64,000 nucleotides of DNA from Vibrio toranzoniae (GCF_024347655.1 NZ_AP025514.1:2852001-2916000), one strand, 5' to 3'. Positions 50,300 through 59,659 are shown, counted from the stretch's first letter. The notes: generated from the sequence alone by a model not told the origin. Numbers and translations are program-made.

Positions 50300-50833
50300 G
50301 TGGCTAATAGAGATTATGTAAAGCGCGGTCGTGGCACAAAAAAAACGACCAACAAACAAGCCCCTCGCCGTAAACCTTGGCGCAGTGGTCTTTTGGCGAT
50401 CCTCCTTGTTGGTGGTTTTGGTTACGGGCTTTACTTATTAAGTAATGATCCTGAGCCACCAGCGCCAGCTCCTGTGGTGAACAAGTCGAAACCTAAGCCA
50501 GCAAAAGTCATTCCGCCGCCTCCAACAGAGAAATGGGACTACGTCGAAACGCTGCCAAGTCGCGAGATTGAAATAAAAGCCAAAGAGCAACAGATCTCGA
50601 AAATCCCTTACATCATGCAATGTGGCGCTTACAAAACCTCAGCACAGGCAGAAACACGTAAGTTGGACATTGCCTTCCAAGGTATCTCGAGTGAGATCCG
50701 CAAGAAAGAAGGCAGTAGCTGGTACCGTGTGGTTCTAGGACCTTATAAATTTAAACGTGATGCCGAACGAGATCGCCACAAACTACAACGCGCAAAAATC
50801 GAACCTTGTGCTATTTGGAAAGACACCGAGTAG
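50300..50833 (+). CDS. ftsN: Cell-division protein FtsN
   Basis: FtsN triggers septal peptidoglycan synthesis. From the GTG that yields MANRDYVKRGRG, equivalent to E. coli MAQRDYVRR, it has 177 residues. A TTG four codons earlier is the other option. Cytoplasmic tail (1-29), membrane helix (about 30-47), proline-rich stretch (PEPPAPAPVV, PPPPTEKWDY with the essential-helix region after it) and a C-terminal SPOR domain (about 100-177, IPYIMQCGAYKTSAQAE). It is much shorter than E. coli FtsN (319) because the linker is reduced. Confidence 0.93.
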   Translation: MANRDYVKRGRGTKKTTNKQAPRRKPWRSGLLAILLVGGFGYGLYLLSNDPEPPAPAPVVNKSKPKPAKVIPPPPTEKWDYVETLPSREIEIKAKEQQISKIPYIMQCGAYKTSAQAETRKLDIAFQGISSEIRKKEGSSWYRVVLGPYKFKRDAERDRHKLQRAKIEPCAIWKDTE

Positions 50834-50887
50834 TGATAAGCGACAGCGCAGTTGTGTAACCGCTAGAGTCGCAGCAAAGACAAACCC

Positions 50888-50920
50888 GAAAGCCTCCCAT
50901 TGTGGAGGTTTTCTTTTATT
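50888..50920 (+). terminator. Terminator of ftsN
   Basis: GAAAGCCTCC pairs with GGAGGTTTTC through one wobble pair, followed by TTTTATTT. It separates ftsN from the heat-shock promoter of hslV. Confidence 0.8.
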
Positions 50921-50985
50921 TAGTCCCCTTAACCAAATTTCCTTACCACTTCCACTAATAAGTTGCTCGACATCACTCATGGTTC

Positions 50986-51014
50986 CTTGAATTACCCGAG
51001 TGTCATCCTCATAT
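50986..51014 (+). promoter_or_regulatory. Sigma-32 (RpoH) type promoter of hslVU
   Basis: CTTGAAT (50986-50992), a 14-nt spacer and CCTCATAT (51007-51014) match the heat-shock consensus CTTGAAA-N13/15-CCCCATnT at 6 of 7 and 7 of 8 positions. Transcription would start about 36 nt before hslV. Confidence 0.75.
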
Positions 51015-51056
51015 ACTTTTTATACCCAAGGATAAGAATATAAAGAGGCCCTACTC

Positions 51057-51605
51057 GTGACTACCATTGTATCTGTACGTCGTAATAATAAAGTCGTCAT
51101 CGCGGGTGATGGACAAGTATCTCTAGGCAATACTGTAATGAAGGGTAATGCCCGCAAAGTACGTCGCCTATATAACAACAAAGTACTGGCAGGTTTTGCT
51201 GGCGGTACGGCTGACGCTTTCACGCTATTCGAAAAATTTGAAAGCAAACTGCAAATGCACCAAGGTCACCTAACCAAAGCGGCCGTTGAGCTGGCAAAGG
51301 ATTGGCGTAGCGACCGTGCTCTACGTAAATTAGAAGCACTGCTTGCCGTAGCGGATGAAACCGCTTCACTGATCATCACTGGTAACGGTGACGTCGTTCA
51401 ACCAGAGAATGACCTGATTGCTATTGGCTCTGGTGGTAACTTCGCTCAAGCAGCGGCAACGGCCCTACTAGAAAATACTGATTTAGATGCACGTGAAATC
51501 GCAGAAAAGTCGCTGAGCATTGCTGGCGATATCTGTGTCTTCACCAACCATCAACACACTGTTGAAGAGCTAGATAGCACCGTTGAACTGCCAAAACCAG
51601 AATAA
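51057..51605 (+). CDS. hslV: ATP-dependent protease subunit HslV (ClpQ)
   Basis: HslV is the proteasome-beta-like peptidase of the HslUV protease. It has 182 residues with a GTG start. After removal of Met the catalytic N-terminal Thr ([19 protein letters not shown]) is exposed. The inner core lysine and the GNTVMKG strand are normal. Co-transcribed with hslU 58 nt downstream and preceded by a heat-shock promoter. Confidence 0.97.
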   Translation: MTTIVSVRRNNKVVIAGDGQVSLGNTVMKGNARKVRRLYNNKVLAGFAGGTADAFTLFEKFESKLQMHQGHLTKAAVELAKDWRSDRALRKLEALLAVADETASLIITGNGDVVQPENDLIAIGSGGNFAQAAATALLENTDLDAREIAEKSLSIAGDICVFTNHQHTVEELDSTVELPKPE

Positions 51606-51663
51606 CGACCTCCTCTATCCATAACGTTGTATTCAACAGTGATTAAAGAATTAAGGAAAAAAC

Positions 51664-53004
51664 ATGTCTGAGATGACTCCTCGCGAAATTGTTCATGAAC
51701 TCAATCGCCACATTATCGGCCAAGACAACGCTAAGCGTTCAGTAGCGATTGCATTGCGTAACCGCTGGCGTCGTATGCAGCTCGAAGAAAGCCTGCGTGT
51801 TGAAGTTTCGCCAAAAAACATCCTGATGATTGGCCCAACGGGTGTGGGTAAAACTGAAATAGCTCGTCGTCTAGCAAAACTCGCGAACGCGCCTTTCATC
51901 AAAGTGGAAGCAACCAAGTTCACTGAAGTGGGTTATGTAGGTAAAGAAGTTGAAACCATCATCCGTGATCTAACCGATGTTGCGATCAAGATGACACATC
52001 AACAAGCGATGGAAAAGGTGCAATACCGCGCTGAAGAGCAAGCCGAAGAACGTATTCTTGATGCCCTTCTGCCGCCAGCTCGTGATGCTTGGGGCCAGAA
52101 TGAACAGACAACTGATGACACAACATCTTCGAATACTCGCCAGGTTTTCCGCAAAAAACTGCGCGAAGGTAAGATGGATGACAAAGAGATTGAAATTGAT
52201 ATTGCAGCACCACAAATGGGTGTTGAAATCATGGCTCCTCCTGGCATGGAAGAGATGACAAACCAGTTACAAGGTATGTTCCAAAACCTAGCTGGCGACA
52301 CCAAGAAAAAGCGCAAGATTAAAATCAAGGATGCATTCAAAGCACTAACTGAAGAAGAAGCCGCTAAGCTTGTAAACCAAGAAGAGCTAAAAGAGAATGC
52401 GATCTTCAACGCTGAAAACAACGGTATCGTATTCATCGATGAGATCGACAAAATCTGTAAACGTGGCGACAGTTCAGGTCCAGATGTATCTCGTGAAGGT
52501 GTTCAACGTGATCTACTGCCTCTTATCGAAGGCAGCACAGTTTCAACCAAACATGGTATGGTTAGAACTGACCACATCTTGTTTATCACATCAGGCGCAT
52601 TCCAAGTGGCTAAGCCATCTGACCTAATCCCTGAGCTGCAAGGTCGTTTGCCAATCCGCGTAGAGCTGGAAGCACTATCAGCGAACGACTTTAAACGTAT
52701 CCTGACTGAGCCAAAAGCGTCTCTAACAGAGCAGTACATTGCTCTAATGAAAACAGAAGACGTCAGCATTGAGTTTACTGAAGATGGCATCAACCAAATA
52801 GCTGACGCGGCATGGCGTGTTAACGAAACCACTGAAAACATCGGTGCACGTCGTCTACACACAGTAATGGAGCGCTTAATGGATGAGATTTCATTCGACG
52901 CAACAGACAGAGCCGGCAGCAAACTAGTGATTGACGAAGCTTACGTAACATCAAAGTTAGGTGAATTCGTGGAAGACGAAGATCTGAGCCGCTTCATTCT
53001 GTAG
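51664..53004 (+). CDS. hslU: HslU ATPase (ClpY) of the HslUV protease
   Basis: HslU unfolds substrates for HslV. It has 446 residues with Walker A GPTGVGKT (57-64), the GYVGKEVE pore motif, Walker [11 protein letters not shown] and the C-terminal [10 protein letters not shown] tail that inserts into HslV and activates it. The I-domain (about 110-240) is the usual flexible insertion. Second gene of hslVU. Confidence 0.97.
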   Translation: MSEMTPREIVHELNRHIIGQDNAKRSVAIALRNRWRRMQLEESLRVEVSPKNILMIGPTGVGKTEIARRLAKLANAPFIKVEATKFTEVGYVGKEVETIIRDLTDVAIKMTHQQAMEKVQYRAEEQAEERILDALLPPARDAWGQNEQTTDDTTSSNTRQVFRKKLREGKMDDKEIEIDIAAPQMGVEIMAPPGMEEMTNQLQGMFQNLAGDTKKKRKIKIKDAFKALTEEEAAKLVNQEELKENAIFNAENNGIVFIDEIDKICKRGDSSGPDVSREGVQRDLLPLIEGSTVSTKHGMVRTDHILFITSGAFQVAKPSDLIPELQGRLPIRVELEALSANDFKRILTEPKASLTEQYIALMKTEDVSIEFTEDGINQIADAAWRVNETTENIGARRLHTVMERLMDEISFDATDRAGSKLVIDEAYVTSKLGEFVEDEDLSRFIL

Positions 53005-53063
53005 CACATTAAACTCCAACTTATTGCTCTATCTCAAAGAAATAGCAGCTAATAGACGAATTC

Positions 53064-53091
53064 AAGGCCCACTATAAAGTGGGCTTTTTAT
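53064..53091 (+). terminator. Terminator of hslVU
   Basis: GCCCACT (53068-53074 region) pairs with AGTGGGC around a short loop, followed by TTTTTATT. Confidence 0.85.
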
Positions 53092-53193
53092 TACCTAAAA
53101 AATGGGCGTATACTCGAATTACTGTATGACACGATATACCGACCACTAGCGTACTAACGACAAAAGTGCACTTACAATGAAAATAGACTTACG

Positions 53194-54111
53194 ATGAAAC
53201 AATCTTTACTGATCTGGCTTGATGCCGCGCGACCAAAAACTCTGCCCCTCGCACTTGTCTCCATTCTTACAGGGAGTAGTTTGGCGTTCGCTAGCAATCA
53301 TTTTTCTTTATCGATAGCGCTGCTGGCTTTTTTAACCGCCACTCTATTACAGATTCTATCGAACCTAGCCAACGACTATGGCGATGCCGTCAAAGGCACC
53401 GACAACGAGAAGCGTTTAGGCCCAATACGCGCGATGCAGTCTGGTACAGTCAACGCGAAGACCATGAAGCAAGCTATCATCCTCAACATCGTATTGACGG
53501 TAATAGCTGGATTGGTTCTTATTTTTTATGCACTAAGCTCGATTGAGAGTATCTTGTCGTTCATCGCTCTTGGTGTTCTGGCGATTGCGGCTGCTATTGC
53601 ATACACAGTTGGTAACAAGCCCTATGGTTATATCGGCCTTGGCGACTTATCAGTGTTTATCTTCTTTGGATTGCTAGGCGTGTCTGGAACGTACTTCTTG
53701 CATACTGGCCACGTTGAGCCTAGCCTATTTCTTCCCGCTTTAGGTTGTGGATTAATGGCAGTGGCAGTTCTCAATATCAACAACATGCGTGATATCGAAA
53801 ACGATAGCGAATGTGGTAAGCGCACTATGGCCGTTCGCTTAGGGCAGCGCAAAGCCAAGCACTATCATTTCTTGTTACTTGGTTTCGCCCTTGCATCTTT
53901 CGCGCTATACCTACTGATTCAGGAGAAACCCGTTTGGATTAGCCTGCCATTCTTGTTCAGTATCATTGTTGTTTACAAGCATGGTAAAGCCGTATGGAAA
54001 ACCGATAAACCAGCTCAGATTGCACCAATGATGCCCGTTATTGTGAAATGCTCCCTGGTCACTAACTTATTGTTTGCAGGGGTTGTCGTAGCTCAAACTC
54101 TATTGAGTTAA
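53194..54111 (+). CDS. menA: 1,4-Dihydroxy-2-naphthoate polyprenyltransferase
   Basis: MenA attaches the polyprenyl chain to DHNA, giving demethylmenaquinone for anaerobic respiration. It has 305 residues, an integral membrane protein of the UbiA family with about eight helices. The prenyl-diphosphate Mg-binding motifs NDYGDAVKGTD and NNMRDIENDSECGKRT are both present. It follows hslU behind a terminator and precedes rraA by 73 nt, as in E. coli. Confidence 0.95.
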   Translation: MKQSLLIWLDAARPKTLPLALVSILTGSSLAFASNHFSLSIALLAFLTATLLQILSNLANDYGDAVKGTDNEKRLGPIRAMQSGTVNAKTMKQAIILNIVLTVIAGLVLIFYALSSIESILSFIALGVLAIAAAIAYTVGNKPYGYIGLGDLSVFIFFGLLGVSGTYFLHTGHVEPSLFLPALGCGLMAVAVLNINNMRDIENDSECGKRTMAVRLGQRKAKHYHFLLLGFALASFALYLLIQEKPVWISLPFLFSIIVVYKHGKAVWKTDKPAQIAPMMPVIVKCSLVTNLLFAGVVVAQTLLS

Positions 54112-54184
54112 TTGAGACTAATCATTGCAAAGGGATCAGGCACCGATATACTCAGAGTAAGTTCATTGTTCAAAAGGTAAACGA

Positions 54185-54700
54185 ATGGAATACAACACTT
54201 CAGCACTGTGCGACATCTACATAGATCAAGTTGATGTCGTGGAGCCAATGTTCAGCAACTTCGGTGGACGAGCATCCTTCGCAGGACAGGTCACAACATT
54301 AAAGTGTTTTGAAGACAACGCTTTGATTCGCTCTGTATTGGAGCAAGATGGGTTAGGTCGAGTGCTGCTAATCGATGGTGGTGGCTCATTACGAAAAGCG
54401 CTGATCGATGCTGAAATCGCCCTGCTTGCCGAAGACAATGAGTGGGAAGGTATTGTGGTTTATGGCTGTGTACGTGAAGTCGATGAATTAGAAGATATGA
54501 ACCTCGGCATTCAAGCTTTAGCATCCATTCCCGTCGGAGCTAGCCAAGAGAGCATTGGCGAGGTTGATGTTCCAGTCAATTTTGGCAGCGTGACTTTTTT
54601 ACCTGAAGATTACCTTTACGCGGATAATACAGGCATCATTCTCTCTGCTGAGCCGTTAGATGTTGAACTCGACCTTGATGTCGAAGAAGAATCAGATTAA
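54185..54700 (+). CDS. rraA: Regulator of ribonuclease activity A (RraA)
   Basis: RraA binds RNase E and the degradosome and inhibits RNA decay. It has 171 residues; E. coli RraA is 161 and the extra residues are a C-terminal acidic tail ([14 protein letters not shown]). The ring-forming fold signature [10 protein letters not shown] and the loop [14 protein letters not shown] are conserved. The family was once annotated as MenG, which is incorrect. It ends at a strong bidirectional terminator shared with zapB. Confidence 0.94.
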   Translation: MEYNTSALCDIYIDQVDVVEPMFSNFGGRASFAGQVTTLKCFEDNALIRSVLEQDGLGRVLLIDGGGSLRKALIDAEIALLAEDNEWEGIVVYGCVREVDELEDMNLGIQALASIPVGASQESIGEVDVPVNFGSVTFLPEDYLYADNTGIILSAEPLDVELDLDVEEESD

Positions 54701-54737
54701 GTATCTCTAACAAAGCTCCAGCCAATTAGAACAACGA

Positions 54738-54774
54738 ACAAAAACGCCCGCTACTCAGTAGCGGGCGTTTTTTT
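54738..54774. terminator. Bidirectional terminator between rraA and zapB
   Basis: A perfect 14-bp stem AAAACGCCCGCTAC/GTAGCGGGCGTTTT with a 3-nt loop and T tracts on both strands. Confidence 0.93.
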
Positions 54775-54789
54775 AATCTGAAGAGTCAA

Positions 54790-55032
54790 TTACTCAACGT
54801 CATCCATTTTACCTAGAAGGTTACGGATGCGATCTTGCCATGCTGAATGCTCTTCCTGCATTTGCTGAGTTTTTTGCTCTAGCTCGTGACGGCTTGCTTT
54901 TAGCTCACCAGCTTCTGTCGCTAGTGCTTGTTTCTCTTCTTTAAGCTCTTCCACTTCCATTTGAAGAAGTGCAATTGTATCTACTGCTGTTTGAATTTTT
55001 GCTTCTAGCTGCTCTAGTACTTCAAAAGACAT
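54790..55032 (-). CDS. zapB: Cell-division protein ZapB
   Basis: ZapB is an all-coiled-coil protein that joins ZapA-FtsZ rings to MatP. It has 80 residues, heptad patterned over almost the full length (LEQLEAKIQTAVDTI onward), the normal size for the family. It is divergent from glpX across a 325-nt gap and convergent with rraA, the same neighbourhood as E. coli zapB/rraA. Confidence 0.94.
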   Translation of the reverse strand: MSFEVLEQLEAKIQTAVDTIALLQMEVEELKEEKQALATEAGELKASRHELEQKTQQMQEEHSAWQDRIRNLLGKMDDVE

Positions 55033-55277
55033 TCTGGCCTACCTTTAGTTATCCATTTAATGGTGAAGGTTCACTCCACTTATTTCCCCATTCTACTCAG
55101 CAGAGCAAGGATAAACACTCAATATATTCGATAATTTGCACCATTCGATGAAAAAAACAGCGCTTTTTACCGAATATTGACGCGAATGATTATCTCCACA
55201 TCCACAGGCTGATTATTTTGATGAAGATTTATTGTTTTCTACTGCAAATTGATCGAGAGCAATCCCCAAAAACAAAA

Positions 55278-55309
55278 AGGCAAACGTTTTCTTTTGGATA
55301 TGGTAAAAT
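55278..55309 (+). promoter_or_regulatory. glpX promoter with a LacI-family operator
   Basis: An extended -10 (TGG-TAAAAT, 55301-55309) is preceded by AGGCAAACGTTTTCTT (55278-55293), which covers the -35 position. This matches the PurR-type consensus ACGCAAACGTTTkCGT at most positions and also resembles a Cra half-site. The rest of the 325-nt gap (55033-55357) is AT-rich and holds no gene. Confidence 0.5.
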
Positions 55310-55357
55310 CCGCCGCAAAATTTATCTTCCCTCCCCTTTAAAAGTTTTGGAGTTCGC

Positions 55358-56365
55358 ATGAAACGCGATTTAGCAATGTCATTTTCTCGTGTCACTGAAG
55401 GTGCAGCACTAGCTGGTTACAAATGGCTTGGCCGTGGCGATAAAAACGCTGCGGATGGCGCTGCTGTAGAAGTCATGCGTAGTCTACTAAACAAAACCGA
55501 AATCAGCGGTGAGATTGTTATTGGTGAAGGTGAAATTGATGATGCACCTATGCTCTACATCGGTGAGCAAGTAGGTGTGGGCGGTGATGCTGTCGACATT
55601 GCCGTTGACCCAATAGAAGGGACACGCATGACAGCAATGGGCCAATCAAACGCATTGGCGGTATTGGCGGCAGGCGAAAAAGGCAGCTTCCTTAAAGCGC
55701 CTGATATGTACATGGAAAAATTGGTTGTTGGCCCTGGCGCAAAAGGCGCGATTGACCTAGAACTACCATTGACAGAAAACCTAGAAAACATTGCGAAAGC
55801 ACTAGGTAAAACGCTGGATACATTAGTTGTAACGACACTGGCTAAGCCACGTCACGATCAAGTCATCGCCGACATGCAAGCAATGGGCGTTCGCGTATTC
55901 GCAGTGCCAGACGGTGATGTTGCTGCTTCTATCCTAACTTGTATGCCCGACAGCGAAGTAGACGTCATGTACTGCATCGGTGGCGCGCCTGAAGGTGTCG
56001 TTTCTGCGGCGGTTATTCGCGCACTAGATGGTGACATGCACGGTCGTCTTCTCCCTCGTTACGAGGTGAAAGGCGATACCGCAGAAAACCGTAAGCACGG
56101 TGAGCTTGAGCTAGAACGTTGCGCTGAAATGGGCGTAACGGCGGGTATAGTGTTGAAGATGGAAGACATGGCGCGCAGCGACAACGTAGTATTCTCAGCA
56201 ACCGGCATCACCAAAGGTGATTTGCTAGAAGGCATTACTCGTACAGGTAATATCGCAACCACAGAAACACTACTTATCCGTGGTCGCTGCCGCACGATTC
56301 GTCGCATCAAATCAATCCACTACCTAGAACGTAAAGACCCAGAAGTAATTGGTCACATTCTGTAA
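55358..56365 (+). CDS. glpX: Class II fructose-1,6-bisphosphatase GlpX
   Basis: GlpX hydrolyses fructose 1,6-bisphosphate in gluconeogenesis. It has 335 residues of the Li+-sensitive class II type, with EGEIDDAPMLYIGE and the metal-binding DPIEGTRMTAMG motif (about 85-96). A GGAG site precedes the ATG. Unlike E. coli it is not in a glpFKX operon here. Neighbouring pfkA (the opposing enzyme) and tpiA lie a few kb away. Confidence 0.95.
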   Translation: MKRDLAMSFSRVTEGAALAGYKWLGRGDKNAADGAAVEVMRSLLNKTEISGEIVIGEGEIDDAPMLYIGEQVGVGGDAVDIAVDPIEGTRMTAMGQSNALAVLAAGEKGSFLKAPDMYMEKLVVGPGAKGAIDLELPLTENLENIAKALGKTLDTLVVTTLAKPRHDQVIADMQAMGVRVFAVPDGDVAASILTCMPDSEVDVMYCIGGAPEGVVSAAVIRALDGDMHGRLLPRYEVKGDTAENRKHGELELERCAEMGVTAGIVLKMEDMARSDNVVFSATGITKGDLLEGITRTGNIATTETLLIRGRCRTIRRIKSIHYLERKDPEVIGHIL

Positions 56366-56384
56366 ACCTAAGTTAAACAGAACA

Positions 56385-56420
56385 ACAAAGGCTGATACCA
56401 CGTATCAGCCTTTTGTTTTA
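56385..56420 (+). terminator. Terminator of glpX
   Basis: AAAGGCTGATAC (56387-56398) pairs perfectly with GTATCAGCCTTT (56402-56413) around CAC, then TGTTTT. Confidence 0.9.
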
Positions 56421-56539
56421 TTGGCCTGTGCCAAGCACACCATATGCTAGCAATAGCGTGAACGGCGGCCAATATAGTAAATGGTTTGCTTTATAAACAC
56501 CTTGCCTCATAATAGTAAGGTTCATGAGGTAGGGATAAT

Positions 56540-57166
56540 ATGAAAACAAGCGACAAAATCTTACAAACCATTAAGCGCCAAGGAGCGGTAACCGCGAAGC
56601 AACTGTCAGAAGAATTTGACATGACGACAATGGGGGCAAGGCAACATCTGCAAAGCCTGGAAGATGACGGTATTCTTGCGTTTCATGACGTTAAAGTAAA
56701 AGTGGGACGTCCTACCCGCCATTGGTCACTGACTCAACAAGGCCATAGCCAATTCTCAGACCGACACGGTGAGCTGACGATTCAAGTGATTGATGCCGTA
56801 GAGAACCTATTTGGCCCAGAGGGGCTAGCTAAGGTTGCTGCCGAGCGTGAACAACATACTTTAAAGCAGTATCAAACCGCTCTATCTGGCTGTGATAACC
56901 TGATCAGTAAACTTGAAAAGCTCACTCAACTTCGTGAAGAAGAAGGTTACATGGCAGAGCTTCAAGAGCATGACGATCATTACATCTTGATAGAGAACCA
57001 CTGCCCTATCTGTAAGGCTGCGACTCGTTGCCCTAGCCTATGCCAGTCAGAACTCAATGTTTTCACCGAACTGCTCAAAGGCGAGTGCCATGTAAGCCGT
57101 ACTGAACACATTATTGCTGGCGAGCGACGTTGCACTTACACCCTAACACCCACACCTTCATCGTAA
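56540..57166 (+). CDS. SufR-like winged-helix regulator with Fe-S cysteine set
   Basis: A 208-residue regulator with an N-terminal winged HTH (about 5-65, VTAKQLSEEFDMTTMGARQHLQ quoted in part: MTTMGARQHL) followed by a helical linker and a C-terminal cysteine-rich domain. C155, C168, C183 and C198 form a C-x12-C-x14-C-x14-C pattern, nearly the C-x12-C-x13-C-x14-C signature of SufR, which binds a [4Fe-4S] cluster; C158 and C164 are additional. I therefore infer an iron-sulfur-sensing transcription factor. The target is unknown; no suf or isc gene is nearby. The next gene encodes another small cysteine-rich protein. Confidence 0.82.
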   Translation: MKTSDKILQTIKRQGAVTAKQLSEEFDMTTMGARQHLQSLEDDGILAFHDVKVKVGRPTRHWSLTQQGHSQFSDRHGELTIQVIDAVENLFGPEGLAKVAAEREQHTLKQYQTALSGCDNLISKLEKLTQLREEEGYMAELQEHDDHYILIENHCPICKAATRCPSLCQSELNVFTELLKGECHVSRTEHIIAGERRCTYTLTPTPSS

Positions 57167-57299
57167 TACTCAGTGCTTGAGCTTTGCGCCAAACGACTGG
57201 TCTCGTCTCAATATTGAGAAAACCACAATAGAACAAAATTTGTACAGAATTCTTTCTTAAGCTTAAAGCATATGAAACATACTTAATGCTAAGGAAGGA

Positions 57300-57650
57300 A
57301 TGATGGCACATCCACAACCCGACCAAAAACTGCCACCCTTTGATGAACTGGCCCAACTCGCGAAAAGCGATCCTAAAGCATTCAATCAATTCAAACGCGA
57401 GATGTGTGAGCAAATGATCTGTTCTGCCTCTCAAGTGATGCAAGACAGGCTTCGAGCTCAGCAAAGTCACATCGATTTAGTCGTTAGCCGCTGCAAAAAC
57501 CCTCACCATACCAATGTCGTACTGATGCAAGAGTTGCGCTGTCAGGTTTGTAAATTCCAAGACGCCCTCGAAGGTCGCTGTCCCCTTGCTGAACCAAAGT
57601 CCGAGAATGTCGTCCCTTTTAGACCAAATACGGAGCCGAAAATGTATTAA
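57300..57650 (+). CDS. DUF3135-type small cysteine-rich protein
   Basis: A 116-residue soluble protein that I recognise as the DUF3135 family. It has six cysteines (C36, C41, C65, C81, C84, C94), with CQVC at 81-84. They could bind zinc or an Fe-S cluster. Two ATG codons in tandem follow an AAGGAAGG ribosome site. It lies 133 nt after the SufR-like gene on the same strand and ends at a terminator shared with the DUF805 gene. Function unknown. Confidence 0.75.
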   Translation: MMAHPQPDQKLPPFDELAQLAKSDPKAFNQFKREMCEQMICSASQVMQDRLRAQQSHIDLVVSRCKNPHHTNVVLMQELRCQVCKFQDALEGRCPLAEPKSENVVPFRPNTEPKMY

Positions 57651-57702
57651 AGCGAATATAAGTTAACAGCAGACACACATGAAAATCAGACTGTTATAAT
57701 AC

Positions 57703-57732
57703 AAAAAAGGGAGCGCAAGGCTCCCTTCTTAT
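57703..57732. terminator. Bidirectional terminator between the DUF3135 and DUF805 genes
   Basis: AAGGGAGC (57707-57714) pairs with GCTCCCTT (57720-57727). The A-rich side gives a T run on the minus strand. Confidence 0.82.
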
Positions 57733-57745
57733 ATCCATTCAATTG

Positions 57746-58168
57746 TTATACTGGATCTTCACCGTAGTCGTTACGCCCTTCTGTGCCTTTCAACAAGCCA
57801 CATTCAATCAAAATCCATAGCCCACACACTAATGCCGCAGCGGTAGCCACCATATGAATTGGCGATACCGACTCTGTCGTAGTTGCTGCCATTGGCGAGG
57901 CTAAACGTCCCAGAACGAGAGGCACATTTAACAATAACCAGTAGTTCGACTTATTACGGTCATGCCAACGCTTAGCCGTTACCGCAAGATCTGGAATAAC
58001 CAGCACCAGTAAGAAAATTGGCAGTAGAATATAAGTGTATGCGGGGAACAAAACCGAGATACCCGAAGCAAAACCAGTAATCGCCACATAGTAGAAAATA
58101 TTCCACATCCAATAAGTCTTACGACCAATTCTCCCCTTGAAAGAGAGCAGTAAATCTTTCATCGACAT
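57746..58168 (-). CDS. DUF805 membrane protein
   Basis: A 140-residue inner-membrane protein with about four helices and the family start LLLSFKGRIGRKTYWMWN, matching the DUF805 (YhaH-like) family. The middle has the conserved AKRWHDRNKSNYW motif. No enzymatic role is established. It follows the tautomerase-like gene leftward with a 68-nt gap and may be co-transcribed. Confidence 0.85.
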   Translation of the reverse strand: MSMKDLLLSFKGRIGRKTYWMWNIFYYVAITGFASGISVLFPAYTYILLPIFLLVLVIPDLAVTAKRWHDRNKSNYWLLLNVPLVLGRLASPMAATTTESVSPIHMVATAAALVCGLWILIECGLLKGTEGRNDYGEDPV

Positions 58169-58236
58169 CTTAAAGTACTCAAAAATTAATACGCTACCAA
58201 AAAGTTAGCAGCAAATAGCCCGTTAATCACTTTTAA

Positions 58237-58584
58237 TTAGTTAATCACTTTCTGAAAGCAATCTTTATCCATATCTCTTATGTTCACCGTAAGGCTGCGG
58301 ATATGACTTGCCTGTTCTTGTAGGGCTTGCATTAGCAAACGTGACAACTCTCTTTTCTGTTCTTCGGTACGTCCTGAAAGTAACTCGAAGCTGATGTGAA
58401 TAAAATCCACACTGTCCTCTTCGTCACCGACTAGCCAGTTATGACAACGCAGTGAACGCGACTTCACAGAAGGCACATCAAACAAGCCACAGTTTAATGC
58501 AACTTGATGAAGATCTTCTAGTAAACCTTGGATATTCACTCGCTCGTCCACTGAATTTGAGTACTCTAAAACTAGATTCGGCAT
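58237..58584 (-). CDS. 5-Carboxymethyl-2-hydroxymuconate isomerase-like protein
   Basis: A 115-residue member of the CHMI branch of the tautomerase superfamily, with the catalytic N-terminal proline at position 2 (MPNLVLEYS) and the later RCHNWLVG and HISFELLSGRTEEQK segments. In E. coli C, HpaF acts in homoprotocatechuate breakdown, but no other hpa gene is near, so the natural substrate is open. It is divergent from tpiA. The ribosome site region TAGGAAGTAAT precedes the start. Confidence 0.82.
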   Translation of the reverse strand: MPNLVLEYSNSVDERVNIQGLLEDLHQVALNCGLFDVPSVKSRSLRCHNWLVGDEEDSVDFIHISFELLSGRTEEQKRELSRLLMQALQEQASHIRSLTVNIRDMDKDCFQKVIN

Positions 58585-58833
58585 TATTACTTCCTATTGT
58601 TAACGCAATCGTTTGTCTCTTAATAGCAACTAACGGTGAAAAATCCGAGAAGTTAGCGATTATTCTGTCTGTCGGATCACTGATATATGCACAAAATCTA
58701 CTCTTACCATTGAGTAAGATCCAAGAAAGTCATGACCACAGTCATGATCTGTTGATATTAATCTGTTATATTATTTCGTAATAAAGTTTACTTTTTCACA
58801 TTCGATTTATTTAAATACTTTGGAGATATTCCT

Positions 58834-59604
58834 ATGCGTCATCCTGTAGTTATGGGTAACTGGAAACTAAACGGCAGCAAAGAAATGGTTGTTGATCTAC
58901 TAAACGGTCTTAACGCTGAACTTGAAGGCGTAACAGGCGTAGACGTAGCAGTTGCTCCACCAGCACTTTTCGTTGATCTAGCAGAGCGTACGCTTACTGA
59001 AGCGGGCAGCGCGATCATCCTAGGTGCTCAAAACTCTGACCTAAACAACAGCGGTGCATTCACTGGCGACATGTCTCCAGCAATGCTTAAAGAGTTCGGC
59101 GCATCTCACATCATCATCGGTCACTCTGAGCGCCGTGAATACCACAACGAATCAGACGAGTTCGTAGCTAAGAAATTCGCATTCCTAAAAGAGAACGGCC
59201 TAACTCCAGTGCTTTGTATCGGTGAATCTGAAGCACAAAACGAAGCAGGCGAAACGGTTGCTGTATGTGCTCGTCAGCTTGATGCTGTTATCAACACTCA
59301 AGGTGTTGAAGCTCTTGAAGACGCAATCATCGCTTACGAACCAATCTGGGCTATCGGTACTGGTAAAGCAGCAACAGCTGAAGATGCACAACGCATCCAC
59401 GCTCAAATCCGTGCACACATCGCAGAGAAATCTGAAGACGTTGCTAAGAAAGTTGTTATCCAATACGGCGGTTCTGTTAAGCCAGACAACGCAGCAGCTT
59501 ACTTCGCACAGCCAGACATCGACGGTGCTCTAGTTGGCGGCGCAGCTCTAGACGCGAAAAGCTTCGCAGCTATCGCTAAAGCAGCAGCTGAAGCAAAAGC
59601 TTAA
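58834..59604 (+). CDS. tpiA: Triosephosphate isomerase
   Basis: TpiA interconverts dihydroxyacetone phosphate and glyceraldehyde 3-phosphate. It has 256 residues. The N-terminal substrate lysine (GNWKLNG), the electrophile His in IIGHSERR, the catalytic Glu in [15 protein letters not shown] and the phosphate-binding YGGSVKPDN are intact. TTTGGAGAT precedes the ATG. Codon use is strongly biased, as for highly expressed genes. Monocistronic. Confidence 0.98.
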   Translation: MRHPVVMGNWKLNGSKEMVVDLLNGLNAELEGVTGVDVAVAPPALFVDLAERTLTEAGSAIILGAQNSDLNNSGAFTGDMSPAMLKEFGASHIIIGHSERREYHNESDEFVAKKFAFLKENGLTPVLCIGESEAQNEAGETVAVCARQLDAVINTQGVEALEDAIIAYEPIWAIGTGKAATAEDAQRIHAQIRAHIAEKSEDVAKKVVIQYGGSVKPDNAAAYFAQPDIDGALVGGAALDAKSFAAIAKAAAEAKA

Positions 59605-59631
59605 TTTAAACTTCACCGTTTAAATTGAATG

Positions 59632-59659
59632 AAAGGTCAACTTAGGTTGGCCTTTTTTA
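59632..59659 (+). terminator. Terminator of tpiA
   Basis: AAAGGtCAAC (59632-59641) pairs with GTTGgCCTTT (59646-59655) around TTAG and is followed by six Ts. Its core is shared with the hairpin at 6250-6279. Confidence 0.88.

Noticed and set aside
51999..52451. 150-codon open frame antisense to hslU
   Set aside because: It is a shadow of the strongly coding hslU frame, with no ribosome site and low-complexity Ser-rich content.
58452..58781. 109-codon plus-strand frame overlapping the tautomerase gene and the tpiA promoter
   Set aside because: Half of it is antisense to a conserved gene, it has no ribosome site and no recognisable family.
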